Shown here: piece by piece, positions 24,001 to 39,000 of the stretch
Layout of the letters: each line of letters opens with the position of its first letter
How positions within the stretch are numbered: position 1 is the stretch's first letter
Assembly: GCA_037447655.1 (NCBI GenBank)
Contig: JBBHKE010002538.1
Coordinates: 22,966-86,965, forward strand
Source of the DNA: Zygnema cylindricum
Taxonomy: Eukaryota > Streptophyta > Zygnematophyceae > Zygnematales > Zygnemataceae
Length of the DNA: 64,000 nucleotides
Direction: 5' to 3'
Position numbers and translations under genes: made by a program
Notes under the pieces: generated by a model
The model's input: the letters and a program-made list of their open reading frames with translations, nothing else
Database searches by the model: none
What the model was told of the DNA's origin: nothing

Positions 24001-27000
24001 CGGCCGCCACATGGCTAACTGGGGGTGTGGACGGTCTTCTGAGAATAGAATTATTCCCCTCAGTTCCTGGGATAGGTCTGAGACTTGGAGCAGGTAGAAG
24101 CGGTGGTCGAGTCGCAGGCATAAACTCAGGAACTTGTTCCTTTAGAGGCTCCCCTAGAATAGAAGTGTTTGGCTCAATTTCCCCTGCAGAGGCAAGCACC
24201 TCAAGTTGCCCACCTATCTCATCAACAAGAACCTCATATTTGGCATTTGCCTCTTCAGCTGATGTCATTAATTTAGATACCTGCTGAGGAAGACCGCACT
24301 GCAGGGCAAGCACCACACAAACAAATATCTATTGAGTGCCGAGCATCATGGGTTGGCCACAAAATTGACAACCGGCAGCAGGTTGGCAGTTATCCGCACT
24401 GGAAACAGGAAAAAAGAAAAAACCACCTATGTTCACCTATGTTCACCACTGAAAATGCTTGCAGACGGTCACTAAAAACATTTAACAAAATCTTGTTCAC
24501 AGGCCCCTATTGAGGGACCATAACTAACACAATGCTTCGCAAGAAGAGCTTTACGTTTCTACTTTTCTACATTTCATAAGTCCATTACGCTCAAACTGAA
24601 CGGGGGCAAATCGCTGGCAAATTGCCAGCAGAGTCCTGGCAACAACCCATTTAGTTCTGACAGAAACTCATAGTGGGACCAGCATCCACGGAATATTAAA
24701 AGGAGAAATTTGAGCGAAATCAAATTGTTCCATAACAAAAGAAATCCCTTGAGGAGAAAAATCTGAGATCTCTTAATCCATCAAGGATTCATTCAAACAA
24801 ATAGGATGTTACCCCAATACTAGAGCAAACTATAAAGAATAGAACAATCTAGCTATGAAACACACCTCTTTATGCTTGTCCATCCACTCACGATGCTTTG
24901 AAAGTTCTTCCATGACCTTGGCCCGCGACTGGAACATCCACCAAATGCCCAACATCGGGAATCAGTGTCGGTTAACCTGGTCAACAGTATCACTTCTACA
25001 CTATCACTCGGATAGAAACAGAAGAAATATGTTAAACTGTCCGCTTGGAAAACCTTCGCTAGAGATTAAGACTTCTTGACAGAGTCCTCAATTTGTTTAG
25101 GCTGAATTTGTCCTGCTTTATTTACAGTGCAATAAAAAATCCTATTATGAGCTTCTCAGAGTCCCCCGCGCAAAAGTTTCAGCTGATTCTGCTACTTGTC
25201 AATTTAAGTCCCAAAACCCACAAGATTACTTTTGGCAGTCAATGACCCACTCACAGCAGCCTCACCAGACTGTTTGATAGGAGAAAACATAAAGATACAC
25301 ATCCACTAATAACATAAGCACTAAACCCACCTCCTGCGCTCGCTGCAACACGTCTTGCAACGCTTTCACTTCTTTCTGACGATGCTCTTTCTCAGCAAGT
25401 AGAGCCTTCTGTAGTGTCTGCATGGAGGGGAGCACATAGCTGAACGTCATAAAGGTGAGCACACCACAACGATAGCGCTGCAAATCCAGGGCATTTCCTT
25501 GTACTCAATAAAGGATCAAAGTGGCCCCTGCGAGGATGTTATGCTACCTTTTTCGGCAACAAAGCAAGATATGCCATTCGGTTAAAAAAAAAAAAAAAAA
25601 GCAAAATACAAAACATGTCCAGCCCCAATAACGGGCCATCCAAAATAGCCAAACTGGGGCTTTGAGAGATTTGTTAGTTCTTAGCATTATTTGCTTATGA
25701 ATTGTTTATAACTGGATTCACAGGACAATAACACAAACGCTATAACACCTCTTGCAGGACCAATGAGAGCTTCACAATTCAAAAACAGATGGTCTGAAGC
25801 TGTAGATGCATGCATTTACATGTATACGAACTTTGCTCACATGAAAGACTACAATATAAACCCCAATCCGAAGAATACCACATATCGATGCAAAGCTGGC
25901 ATTGCTGGCATCAATTTGACTTAAACATTCTATTGCATTGCAATACCTCTCGTGATATACAACATTACAGAAAAATCCCCTCACAAGATCTACAAACCCT
26001 TTAAATCGATGGCTACCCATGCACAACATGAAGGAATAGTTGGCCAAACTCCAATCCAGAATAAAATATCCAAATCAATGAATCACCCACTAGCAACATG
26101 GCAAAAAGGAAGCCGCGAAGGAAAACAAACAACATTGTGTCCACTTTATTGTGTTTATCCCATCTTTGTGAGCTGCCATAAGCAAAAAAATTGCACCTCA
26201 CCCACTACACCGCCAATCGCTTTTAGCGTAAAGGTTTCTTTAGCGTATAGGAATTATTACAGTGATTTACGCTAATCAGGAATTTGAAAATTTTCAAAAA
26301 AAACATACATTCTAATTGTTTACTAATGCTAATTTGGGTCTTTGAAAAAAATATATGTTGGTCGCAAACATGCTTACACTAATATAGGTACTTGTACAAA
26401 ATCTGACAAATCGTACACAAATCGTACGTTCACACGGTCAAAACGTGGTTGTTGGACGAATATGTGCGAACGTGATATTTGACATCCCCTTTTTAGAGCG
26501 CATATTCTCATGCGTCCGCTGTTACTAAAACTCATTAATTATACTTTTTCGCTTGAAAAGGTACGATTTTGTACGGTCTGACACTGACCGTACACCACAC
26601 TATTTAAAAGACAATGTACTTTTGTTTTGGAAAAAAACCCCAAATGGCGTAAAGAAAAAAACAGAATAAGTTATGCTATTTGAGAATTTGAAAAAAAAAA
26701 GCGGGACGGAATTAGTATACATTACGCTAATAGCGATTGGCGGTGTAGCAACACAGCAAAAAGGAAGCCGCGAAGGAAAACAACCAACATAGTGACCACT
26801 TTATTGTGTTTATCCCATATTTGTGAGCTGCCATAAGTACGAATTTTGCACCTGCGCACGATGTTGCAATGTTCTCTTCTCGTTCTTGGTGTCCTTACGT
26901 GCTTGCCCCGCTGCCTGCTGCCCTCCAGCTTGTTGGCCAACTGGAGCCTCACCTTTTTTACGTTCTTCATCAAGATTCTTACCTGCAATCAATCTCCATA

Positions 27001-30000
27001 CCGCCACGTCAGATCAGGTCTGAAATACGCAACTGTCCTGTTAAATTCTGTTGAAACAGAGCAATGCATGCATTACAGCAATAGTGCTCTGGACCTTCAA
27101 ACTAGAAACAATAGAATATGAAGAGCGGGCCAACATAGACAACCACGCTTTAACAAAAGAATAAAAGTATAGGGACCCTTATAGCAGTTGAAGCCAAGAA
27201 ATAGGTTATCTCACCCAGCTCGGTTGCTGACGCTTGGGCTGCTTCAACTTGTTTATGAAGGGATTCCCTTTCCCTATTCCACTCCTCAATCAACCGTTCT
27301 TTTTCCTTTGTAGACGATTCGTACATTTTCTACATGACATGTAATTTTTTGTACACGGTCATTATGATGCAGTCGAGAGCGCCAGTTTCCAAAAAATAAA
27401 ATTGATAACCAAACCTTGAACTAAAAGAAGTATAGACATAGCACAGACTAATGCATAATGCTTAGGCTAGAAAGATAAAGCCTTACATGCCTGCCTTCGT
27501 TGTTTCTCTTTTCCTCAATACCTAGCTGATTGCTTCGGGAGCAGACTTTACAGACATAATTGAGCATCAAATTGCACTGGCTCCACAAGATTATGATTCA
27601 AGACAGTCTACATAAAAACCTCAAAAATATGCTCCAAACCTTCAGTAGAAGTCAACACGATCTAGTACTGTCACGTCCTCATCGTGGGGTCCAAAAGTCC
27701 ACTTTCATGGGCTCCAATGAAATTCAAATTATAAGTTAACATCACATGCCCAACAATGGTACCTAAGTTTTGCAATATTTTAGAATGAGCAGAAAAGAAA
27801 TCACATGTTGAAAGAGTGACCATGCAAATACCTTAAACCTGAGACCAGCGCTGTTGATTTTGTCTCTTGATGTTTTCATAGATGCCTGCAAATTGAAAGA
27901 AGCCCCATCCAGCTTAGCCAAATCTTTGCTGTGTACATTCTTGCTACCGATAATGGACCAAACGCAAAAACATCAAGCAGTGCCATAATTTATGGCAATT
28001 GTTAGAGAAGTCTCGGGGACAATATTGCATTGCTTAATTTCAAAAACTTAAACATTTTTGTCATGATGGTACGTTACCACCATTGCAATACCGCGGCAGG
28101 TGAACTTGCACTTTCCAAGCATAAAAAATTGTTGCTTCAGACAGTATGGCTGTCTGTTTTCAAGACAAGCACCCAAACCATCAAATCACAACAACAAGAA
28201 GTTTTTGGCACTTGCCCTACAGTGGCAAAAAGCCAGTTTAGACCATCAATCACAATTAAAGTCTAATGCTAATTCCGTCCGGCTTTTTTGTAGCTCGGCA
28301 CATGAAATAGGCTGGCAACAGGACAGTCTGGCCCGACAGGTTTTGGCAGTACTTCACCATCGACTCTAATTTAATATTGATAGTTGGGCCATGGCTATAA
28401 AACCAGTTGTCCTAAGAATGAAAAATGATACAGGGTAGTGAACAATGTAGAATTAAAAAACCCTAATAGGCGTACATATAAATACCTGAAGACGTTAACA
28501 ACTATAGAAAAAGATAAAGGACAACAAGCATCCACTAAAAAGCTTTTGCAGCTAGTTTTTGCCTAGTCTGGAACATGTCCGATTAGCCACGGCAATGGTC
28601 AACCACAAAAAACCATCTGCAAAATATGTAGGCCTAAGAAAGATAAGGATGAGAGAGGGTCCTAGGTGAATATGGTAGTACTGCCGCAGGAATTTATGCA
28701 GCCAAAGTATTTAACCAAAGTGCCGGATTCAAGATTTATTTAGTTTATTTGACGGACATTCTGAACTACAACAGGTATATCACATTTATTAACGCACGTA
28801 GCCACAGCTATAACAGGTGAAGACGGATGGACAAAAGGAAAACTTGCCAAACTCGATTTTTTTCCCCATCTGCCGAAAAAGTACCTTTATCTGCAGCAAA
28901 TGATGAATTCATTCACCTCAGAGTAAACCTTATTTGTACAAATTACTAAAAACATTTCAATATTATAACTAGCACTGTACACTGCTCAGATTTCAATAAA
29001 TTATTGCGATATGATACATATGTTGTATTTTATCAAACCCAGGCAAAACTGCAAGAAATAAATAGTTGTTTACATACACTACACGATACAGCAGTTCTCT
29101 GCATCAAAACAATGACCCCCGGAACATTTTTTTGTACCATATGCGTCTGGTACAACAATTCAAGGTGTACAGTTGTACCGCAACATCTTTTCACGTTGCA
29201 ATAAAATGTGTCGGCGTCAATACTGTCAATTGAAAGTGCAATACAGATTTGTGAAATCTAGGAAATCTTAGACATCCAATTAGATAGGACATGTAAAATG
29301 GAAGTTTGTTTGGGAACTTTAAAACTTTTTCGTTTTCTGTTTTTTACCATGGTTGTTCAAACATCGCTCAAAACTCTAAAACAAATCGGGTACCAAAGTC
29401 AGAATTATTACCCTGCATCAAATACCGAAGAAATGCCCCCTAAATACATCACTAATTAAAATGCGTCGGTATGTTACATGTGAACTGTTAACTGCAGATC
29501 GATCCCCCAATATGGCTTTGTTAGAATATCGCGGCTTTACATTCGTTTGGAAAATAAAAAATTAAAAAAAGTGTTTCCAGCGATGATCATCCAATGATAC
29601 TTTTGAAAGTTACCAAGTCCCAAAAAAAAAACAGTAAGGCTTGCAGGGCCTCACATGAGCTTGCTGCTCTTTCTCCAGATTTGCCATAGCTTCCTCAACC
29701 AAGACTTTTTTCTCCTGAAGCTCCTTTTCAAGTTCAGCCATTCGACTCTCTTTCTTACTGTTTTCTTCCTCCAGCTCATGTACTCGTTTTGACGCCTCGC
29801 ATAATTCCACTTTGACTTTATCGAGCTCCTCTTTGAGAGTGTTAACGTTCTCCTACATGCCGCACATAATCGGAACGATAACAAAATATGAACAAGAGAA
29901 CACAAAGCATCATAAACGTTTCATAAATAAGAAATCTTTATCAATCTATAGAAGACAGTCTTAGTATACTGACATCTTACGATTTTCATGGACAGGACTG

Positions 30001-33000
30001 CTAATCTGTTTCGTGTATTGTAGGCTATGTAAAACACTAGCAGGCAAGAAAAGCCTCGCGGATCATTGGGCTTTTCACTTTGCAGCAGGGACAATTGATG
30101 CCTCTTGATTTGCATCATGGAGTTGGTGCAAACAACAGAATGGACACAGCACCCAAAAACAATACAGATCATGCATTCCTGTAATGACGTTCCTAGTTGT
30201 AAAAAAAACCGATTGGGCAAAGAATGTAGTTTGTTAGCAATCAACTGCTGACAGGAGGGGAGAAGTCGTGTATGGAATATTATGACATACAGGTAAAGCA
30301 TTTTCACAAACAAAGATAATGAATAAATGACCTCTCAACCATTGCCTTCAAGGGTGTTACTTTGGATTATTAATTCTTACCTCTGTTTTAGCCAGTTCCA
30401 ACTGTACCCTTTCATATGCCTCAAGGTCCACCGTCTTGTACCTATCCAGCAGCTGCTTCACACGATGCTGCCACCTATCAGCGTCCGACTTTGCTGCCTC
30501 TACCACCTTTCTCCCTACTCCAAGTTCTGCGTCTTTACTGCGAAGTGCTGCCTGTAAAGGGCCAACCTCTGATTCTGCTTTCCGAGCACGTTCTCGCCAC
30601 AGTTGAGCATCTTCCAAGCTGCGTTTACTCTCTTCACGCAGCATTGCATTGCTTTCCCGAAGAAGGGTCATTTGATCAATCTGAGAAGGCAAAAAATGAC
30701 CGTTAGTGAATTGCAATTGGCCTGTGAGGATAGAACTGTGAGCTTTTCCAACCGTAATTAATGCAGAGATCGTCCAGCACTCCAGCCGAAAAATGTGAGC
30801 ATGCAAAGCAATGCCTGAAGAATTCGACTTTAGTAACCCAGTACATTTGTGTTTTCCAAACTGTCTACTTACAGCTCTTCACTCGAAGAAATATTCTACC
30901 TGTATAATTTTGTACTGTACCTTGAATGAGATTCGGTGTTTGATTTGAAAGAGCATAATGATACCTGGGATTTAAGAGCTTCGTACTCTTCTTGGGAATA
31001 CATCGATCCTCGTGTCTTCTCTTGCAGTGTCCTCATCTCCTCCCTAGCTTGGAGTGCTTCCTGATTAGACATCTCAATCTGCAGAAAAAGAATTGACATT
31101 TTCATGCAGGTGATGACTCTCGAGATGACATTACTCCAAAAACAATTTCTTTAAAGACAGAGAAGGAAATACAAGCCTACATAACACACTTCACAGCAGA
31201 TACCAGTACACCCAGTGGGAGGATATGGACCTGTCGTTGAAGACGCATTCTCTCCTGCTTTAATGCTTGCACCTCGACATCGCCGGTCTCTTTAGCACGT
31301 CGAAGATAACGCAGTACTTCCTGAAGGTTTCCCTCTGCGGTTTTGGCTCCATCTTGCACTGCTATTGGCTGATCACTGCTGATCCCTACCCGGTTCTGAG
31401 CCACCTTTGCAGAAATGACATGCGTGGCCTCCAACCGATCCAACAGGAGACGATTCTGCACATAAGATTGACAAACTTAGATTTTTGCTCTAACATACAA
31501 GTACAGCTTCTAGACTTCGTAAGAAGCAAATTTTGACATGAAACCTCTCCAAAACGTGTGAAGATGTTCAACACTCCTATTCATCCATGAATTTGCGGAC
31601 AATAAGATTAAGACTGTCGTACTTAGCAAAAGACATAAGTTAAAGACCTAAGAAAACAGTAATCTACTTTTAAGTTCTGAACCCTGAAAACATCAGACTA
31701 ACATCAGATGAACAACATGGATCCTGGCAACCTTTCATACAGTTGATGAAAATAAGGGCACTTTCCTGCTTTTGACATACAAGTTTGCAAAACATTTTTA
31801 AAGCTTACAACAGGTTTAGGAACGTCTAAAAGCCTTCCAGGTTACTGGCTAAAGAGCCAGGTCCCTAGCACAAGTGAAATAGGTGAGGTAGAAGATTCTG
31901 CAAGATGTTTGAACATGAAATTCCGTCCCTCTCACAACATGGCAGCAGTTTTCTTTTCGCCAAACCCTCATACAATTTTTCCAGCAACAGGTTAGTAAAC
32001 AGAATTCGCTGCTGTGCATTTGTTTTCTGTAAACGACAGACAGCTATCAGGAGCCCAATATAGAAACGAACAGCACGGACCAAAAAGAAAGCTTGTTCCA
32101 GCTGGCTATCCACACCTGAGACTCCAACTCTTCAGCCTTCTTCTCAGCTGTGTCCTTGGAAGCTCTCATGCTCTCGAGCCGTGCTTCCCATGCAACTCCT
32201 TCCCTCAAAAGTGCAGCTTCAGCAGTCGCCGCCTGAGAAATGGCTGATGTCAACTGACCCTCCACTTCCGAAAGCCTGGCAGATACTTTCGTCAATTCAC
32301 GAATAGTGTCGCCTTGCAGCATTACCTGGAAGCAATCACCCAATGACAAGGGTTGTCTAATGATACCAGACTGACATAAATGATCAACTCTTCGGATTTG
32401 TATCTCGCTGATTAGACCTCAAACAAAAACTTTCAGAAATTTAATAGGAAATGTAGAACTTAAAATGTCCAGTAGAAGAGCTACACAAGGTTTTCAGCAT
32501 CATAAAAACAGTACCTGATGTTCATAATTAGTTTGTGCCTCACGCCACTTCTTCTGAGAAGACTCCACATCCAATCGTAAGGTAGATACTCGCTCTTTTT
32601 CAATCTCCAACTCCTTCCTGGAAAGAACAGGCTTGTAACATTTTCTCATGCTCAAAGAAGAAGATGATATAAACGAAAAACCTTGTTTTCCATGCACATT
32701 TGAACAAAGAAAAATCTCAAGTGGATGTGCAGTTTACCGCAATGAAGATTCACTGTTATGAATAGCCTGGATCTTATCCCCCATTTGTGTCAGCATCGCA
32801 TCCTTCTCCTTTGCTGAATCAGCAGCAGCAGCGATGGTCTTAGCCAGATCAGTCTCCAAATCTGCCAAACGCCTTCTCAGGTCTTCTTCTCGAGCATCCG
32901 CTGCTTTTCTATTTTCCTCTGCTATTTGACGATGCTTCTCATATTCCTCATGGATCTGGCTTGCAGCCTCTTCGTTGGACTGGGCAATGCTTTTGTACTG

Positions 33001-36000
33001 CAAGATAAGGAAAAAAATCCGTGTCTGTTTATCAACAAAGGGCAAGCAACCTTACAAAACCTTGACTGAATTTCTCAAGCCAAAACATCAGAACTTAGCC
33101 AAATCTCTTTGTTCCAAATGCAAGTGGACTTCAACGTGAATACAGAAGGTATTCCTGTGGAAGGTGTACAAATCGCCACTTAAAAGCAATGGAGGAACTT
33201 GTCCTTGTACCCAAAATTGAATGCTACTTGGACTCAAATAACTGCCAATCAATCTGCTAATATCAATCATTACAAATTCCCGACCACACAAGAAAAGAGA
33301 AGAAGTTAACACAACATTAAAATTATAAACTACAACGAGTGCCAGACGACACAGCCTATGCACCTTTCGCAGAATAAAAACCATAAAACTCTAACACTAT
33401 TCCATGCTTCGCCGACTAAACAGAAAGGAACCAGATTACTACTATAAATCAAAATAGCGGCGCGCAGTAAACCAGATAATTGACGATCCATCAAGTAATT
33501 ATAACACATCAACAGAAAGGGAAGCAGATTTGCACAACTACAAAGGTTTCACACACAAAACATTGAAACCCAGAACAAACCTTTTCACTAGATGACCTAT
33601 CAGCTGACTTTGCATTCAAATGTGGTTACAACTGTAAACAGGTGGTCAAGAAGAGGTCTTCAACATATGAAGGTTGAAGAGAAGACCCGAAAACAGAGAA
33701 GCCATGGATAGAATCGAACAAGGTTTGAGTAGATCATACATCAAATCAGCATACACAGAAGGGGGTTACTGCAACAGCCGAAGAATGCACAAATTTTCAC
33801 AGAAATTGTAAAATGACAAACAAGTCCACGCTATTGATGCTTAAAACTCAAGTCAACCACTGATGCAAGCGAAGCCCAAACACGACCCATCACAAAATTA
33901 AGGTCGCTAGAAGTATGGTTATCGCTGCAAGAACTCCTATTTCATAAAGGAGAATCTTTGACATGTACATGGCAACGCAGAATTTCATCAGCCAGGAAAT
34001 AAAAAAAGCCACTTGATAAAACTCTACACTGCAACACATAAGCACACAATACCCTCCTATGCAAAATCTTCTAAAAGCACCCACAGGAACCTATCACGAT
34101 ATAAAGAAATTTGTAATGCCAACCTCATTAAAAAGTTCCATAAACCTGCAGGTACAGTTGGGTGAATGGAGGTCAGAGATTGACAGACCTGCTCCAAGTG
34201 GCCTTTAACAGCTGCCAAATCTTCCTGCGCCCTTTCTGCTGCCCTGCGAGATTCTGCTGCTGCAGCCTTCAGGTCGGCTTCATTTTTGCTTTCATTATCC
34301 TTCTCTCCCGATTTGGCTTCGTCATGTGAAGCAGCTACAGAATTTTCAGCTTTTTTAAGGCTCAGCTGCAATTCATCACAGCGGGCCTGCCCAGACCCAA
34401 ACCAGCAACTGGACCTGATGACCAGAAAATTGACAGAAACTAATTTCTGCTAAGGATATGGTCAGCTAAAAAAATATACAGCTCAGAACAATAGTGAACA
34501 GAACCTCACTTTCATAACAAAAACAAGGAAAAAGACAGCAACCAACTAATGGATGCAGTCAACTACCAGTCAGTTGTAGCTTTTTGAATGACTTCCTGGC
34601 ATTCACATTTCTGTGCTATGTATTAATATTTTTTTACTTTCCGGCTTGCAATGTATTACCTGCAAGACCTGCGCACGAGTATCAGCTGCGTGACGTTCAT
34701 TCCTCACATCCTCTGTAGCCTTATTGGCTAATTCCAACTTTCTAGCTGCCTCAGCAATGGCACGATCCCGTGATTCAACAAGGTTGCGTGTGTGTAACCT
34801 TTCTGCTTCCAACTCCTTTTTTGCTTCAGTCCATTCCCTCTGCATCCACGTGAACAAGGGCCTAGATGTCAAACGCTACCGCTCAAGCACCATTCCAGCC
34901 ATAAAATAATGCGTCCAGTCTTTACCATTTGTTGAACTGTCACAGCTTTTAAGGTTGAAGTGCACAAAATAAAAAATTAATTAACAACAGTAAGTTTGAA
35001 TCAAGTTGCGTGCCTATTGGTATCTAATATCATAGACCAAGGCGAGACATATCTAGATTAATAACATGCCTGTAAGCGGTTAATATCATCCTCAAAACGC
35101 TTCCGCTCCGATATGCGCGCACCCTGCAAGACAAATCACGCAAATAAAGTCACCTTTTGACCAAGCCCTGAAGCCACCACGAGCAAGAATGTATTCCCTA
35201 CAGTTAATACAAAGAAAGCACAAGGAACATAGTACAAACCTCCTTTGAATCTTCAGCTCGCTGCACTGTTTCCAGAGTCACCTGCATAAAATAGAACGGT
35301 CCAGCTCTTTAGAGGCAGAACCAAAAAATCGAATAAATACAGCACTAAAAACAAAAATGCACATATTCTGTACGGGGAAGCAGAGTCAGCTCGTCTTTTC
35401 GTACTTCTCCTTTGGCACATCCGCAGATTTTTCATTCTCCCCATCTTCCTTCTCTTCATTTCCCAAGTCAAAGTCAGAATACTGACCCGATTCAAAATAC
35501 CATTAACGCGGAGGGGCGAGCTAAAAGAGCGTTATAGCTCATTGCCTGGATGAAATCCAGCGTGATGACAGATGACTCACAAGACAGCAATAGCGGTGTA
35601 GCAGTACTAAGTCGAACAACACAAACTCCCCTGGGTGAACCCGAGGAGTTTGTGACACAAAATAGTAAAAGTTAAAAAAAAAAGACATAGGTGCCCGAGA
35701 ATTAGGTGTCTTACTGTCAACCAGCCTAGAACAGAACTTTGTGTCTTCAGTTCATAAGTTGCAGTCATTACCTTCAGTCCTCTAGAGTACCCATAATTAA
35801 GAATGAAAAGACAAAGAAATATTATGGTCGCCACATAATGTGGAATAGTGCGAAAGTAAGAGGTTGATGGTAAATACAGCTAATAAACCTTCTGCAAACA
35901 TAGCGTCATCTCAGCTCCATCCCATAAAACTTAAGGCGGAAACGCAAAGGAAGATTAAAGACTGTGACTTCAATATTCCTTCGAGATTGAGTCTGGATCC

Positions 36001-39000
36001 GTGGAAGAAGCAAAATTATCACATGCATATCAAGTTACTATATCAGCCATTAAAAAGTTTCCCAACAACTAGCAACTAGTTTGGAGTTGTTTCAGCATAA
36101 CATCACTAACTTCAGACCCCACATAAAAAAAAATGTACCTGCAAAAAATGGACACGCTCAGTTAGAGTCCTGACTTCCTTGGATACTTTCTCCTCCGCTG
36201 AAGCCAGGAGCTCCTTCTCCTTCTCCAGAACAGATACCTGACATCACCATCACGCATTAGACTGTCAGTGTGTTTGAACGACGAATCTGCATGGCATTAG
36301 TCCTTTCACAATCAGGAATAGCGAGATGCCGAAAGCAAACAATAACCAACAATAGAGAACATATAATAGAACAGCAATAATGCCAGGAACACAATCAGCA
36401 CCTGAATACTGAGCTGACGAGCATTCTCCTCGGCAGCAAAAGCCGTCTGTGCGCTTTCACGGATTCGACGCTGATACTCGACAACTGTTTGAGAAAATTC
36501 CATGTTCCGCCGTAAAACTCCTTCCATCGCTTGTCGCTGTCAGCCACCAGGTTCTACTTAGACTCTATCAAGAATTGTCCAGCCGATAAAGGAGCCAATC
36601 CCACCAATGGGACAAATTCACGCATGAATGAAAAAACAGGAAATTAAGACTCCTGAGTGCAAATTCAATGGCTTTAAGTGAAAGATCACGCACCCTAGCA
36701 ACACATTTCCTGAAGTACAGATTTGCAAACAGACAAAGTCAAGAACATCCTAAGCCAGTTGTAAATTATCCTGTCTTTGTGAAAAGTTCAGGACAAACCT
36801 GAGCTTCCAGATCTTTGGCAATTGACTCGCTCCGCTCTTTCAGGTATTTGGCCTCTGCTTCAGCACGTGCTCTCTCCACACAAGCATTGCTCGACTCATC
36901 TCTGCAGAGTCAACCCACGTAACCAACATTTGAGAGGGCCTCGACAGTGGATATCCACAAGAACAGTCTTCACAGTGCTTATCACAAAGATAACATGAGA
37001 AGAAGCAAACAATGGCCATATTCAAGTATAGTAACTACATGTGTTGGTGAGCTTCCTTTTTACCCTAAATATGCTGAATAGACAGCAATAATCTGAGAAG
37101 TTATCTTGGTACCAAAACCAGCGGAAGACATAGTCGACAATGGCTGTAAGCTCAGCCTTTGACGACTGCCAAACCCTTAGCAACACATCAAGCTCAAATG
37201 AGATTTGCAACACTTTCAAAGAGCTTTGCAAAAGTGATGAGCTTAATGTATCTGGTGTAGCAACCCCTCTTCAGAATAATACTGACTGTCCCAACTATTT
37301 GCATCTTCCTGCGTTCAACGCTGGTCTAGAAGCAGGCAACGAATGGAAGCACATAATTTGAGAAAGATAAGCGATTCAACAAAGATACCTAGCCTTGCTG
37401 AGATCAATCTGCAAATCTTTAATGAACGCGGCATTCTCCTCTCGAACTTTCTGCCACTCCTTCTGCGCATCCAGAAACACAGTGAATACAACCATAACAA
37501 TCAGTGAACGTAAGAAAAAGTCACTGATAACAATTGAAACACACACTGGCCAATTCCAGTATAAAAACAGTGAGCTGACAGTGGCATGTTCAACGCTTGG
37601 CCTCATGTCTTCAACTCCAAAATTTTACTGTACATGATCAAACTGCCCCAGGGCAAGAAGTGGACAAAAAAAAAATGTTTCACAGAAAAGCATATCCTGC
37701 TCTTGCAAAACAAAGAATTCCGGCTTATGCTCTTACCTCCTTAGTTTCCATAAGGGCTTTGTAATTCTCGTCACCTGTTTCCCCTGTAAATAGAAAGTAT
37801 CAAGCGCCCACATCACCTCCCATCAGAATACCCTTAATCTCCAGTAAATAGCCAAACCAATGTCTGCCCTTTTTATCCTGCATAAATATTTCACAGTTGC
37901 ACGAAATCCAGACTTTTTCAGAAATAGAATCAATAACAACATATTGCCAATGCCCATGCTCCAATATTGAGACATCCTTAATTAAATGTGTGAAACGATG
38001 AATTACCAGAGACAACAAGTTGAGGTGATAAAGGAGACACTCGATGCTGCAGCTCATCCTCATAGAGTCGTTTGTAAAGATCCAGCTGTTGATCATTCAT
38101 GAATAACAAGTTAGAGAACCAAAAAAATGACTGCACGAGGACCTATCGAACACAAGATGCATCCACATCTCTCTTCTAAGACTGCACAGATTTCAGTAAC
38201 TTGCAATAATTATCTAAAGCGCTGCAGCAAATAGCACACCCCAGTAACAGTTAGACAAACAAAGCACATAGAGATGGCCTCACTGTTCTTTTTTGGGCTG
38301 TCATGAGTTCTTTCTGCTTGTCAATTTCTTCGCCAAGCCTTTCCATTGCTTCCATGCGTTCTTGATCGCGACGCTCAATCTCTGCCTGAAAGGCTGCCTG
38401 CACCCAGAGTGCAACAATACAAGTGCACTCCCTGTGGTAGACTGGCAAAATAATAGCACGGTAAGGGGAACAAACAGGGCAGTATGTGGAGGATAATACC
38501 CTATCAACGCAAAGAGTGAATGCTGTGCTTTGCTCCTGCAACAAACATATAGCTACAACACCAAAACCTTGATGCTTCACATAAAAAAATAAAGAGGAGG
38601 TTATTGCATAACGTTGATTAGCCAACAGGTAGGAATGGGGCTGCTGCACAGCAAATGAAGAGATAAAGCGTGCCTTCAGCTTATTGAAAAAAAAAAATCT
38701 TCCGTTTCATTAAGTATGCCATATCACCAATGCACATAATTCACCGCGGCCGTTTCCTAAAAATTTATAATAGAGAGATTCCTTTGAATGATTAGCAGGA
38801 GAAAAACTGAAAGACGTTCCGCATCTCAGCCCATTGATTTAGACTTCACTTCAGCTATTCATTTTGCATTTTTCAACAAACACAGCCGTAACATTTGGTT
38901 TTCGAATAGATACTGCAAAGCCTCAAATCTCAACAGAATTGGAACTGCTTTAACATGTAACACCAATAGATGAAACGCCATAGTTCGTACAAATGTCATG

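Larger units (their letters stand above)
21063..24298 (-). other. NUA: NUA exons, acidic C-terminal tail
   Basis: In transcript order: 23246-24298 (351 codons), 22647-23070, 22376-22540 and 21063-21169, ending at a TAA whose last base is 21063. The tail is rich in Glu, Ala, Pro, Ser and Gln with basic patches: PRQRRLIRPKME corresponds to GRRIVRPQL of Arabidopsis NUA, and QRRKRSRTPEPG may be a nuclear-localisation signal. For exon 22376-22540 I used the acceptor GCAAG|AGGCC and donor AATG|GTGCGT because only these keep phase to the last exon; an alternative donor at 22,354 does not. The usual C-terminal RRERIANIQARRAG segment was not found, so a last exon may be missed. Confidence 0.75.

Noticed and set aside
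35496-35610. Possible further MITE (ATTAACGCGGAG ... AGCAATAGCGGTGTAGCA)
   Set aside because: Only the right side resembles the family terminus; there is no inverted partner.
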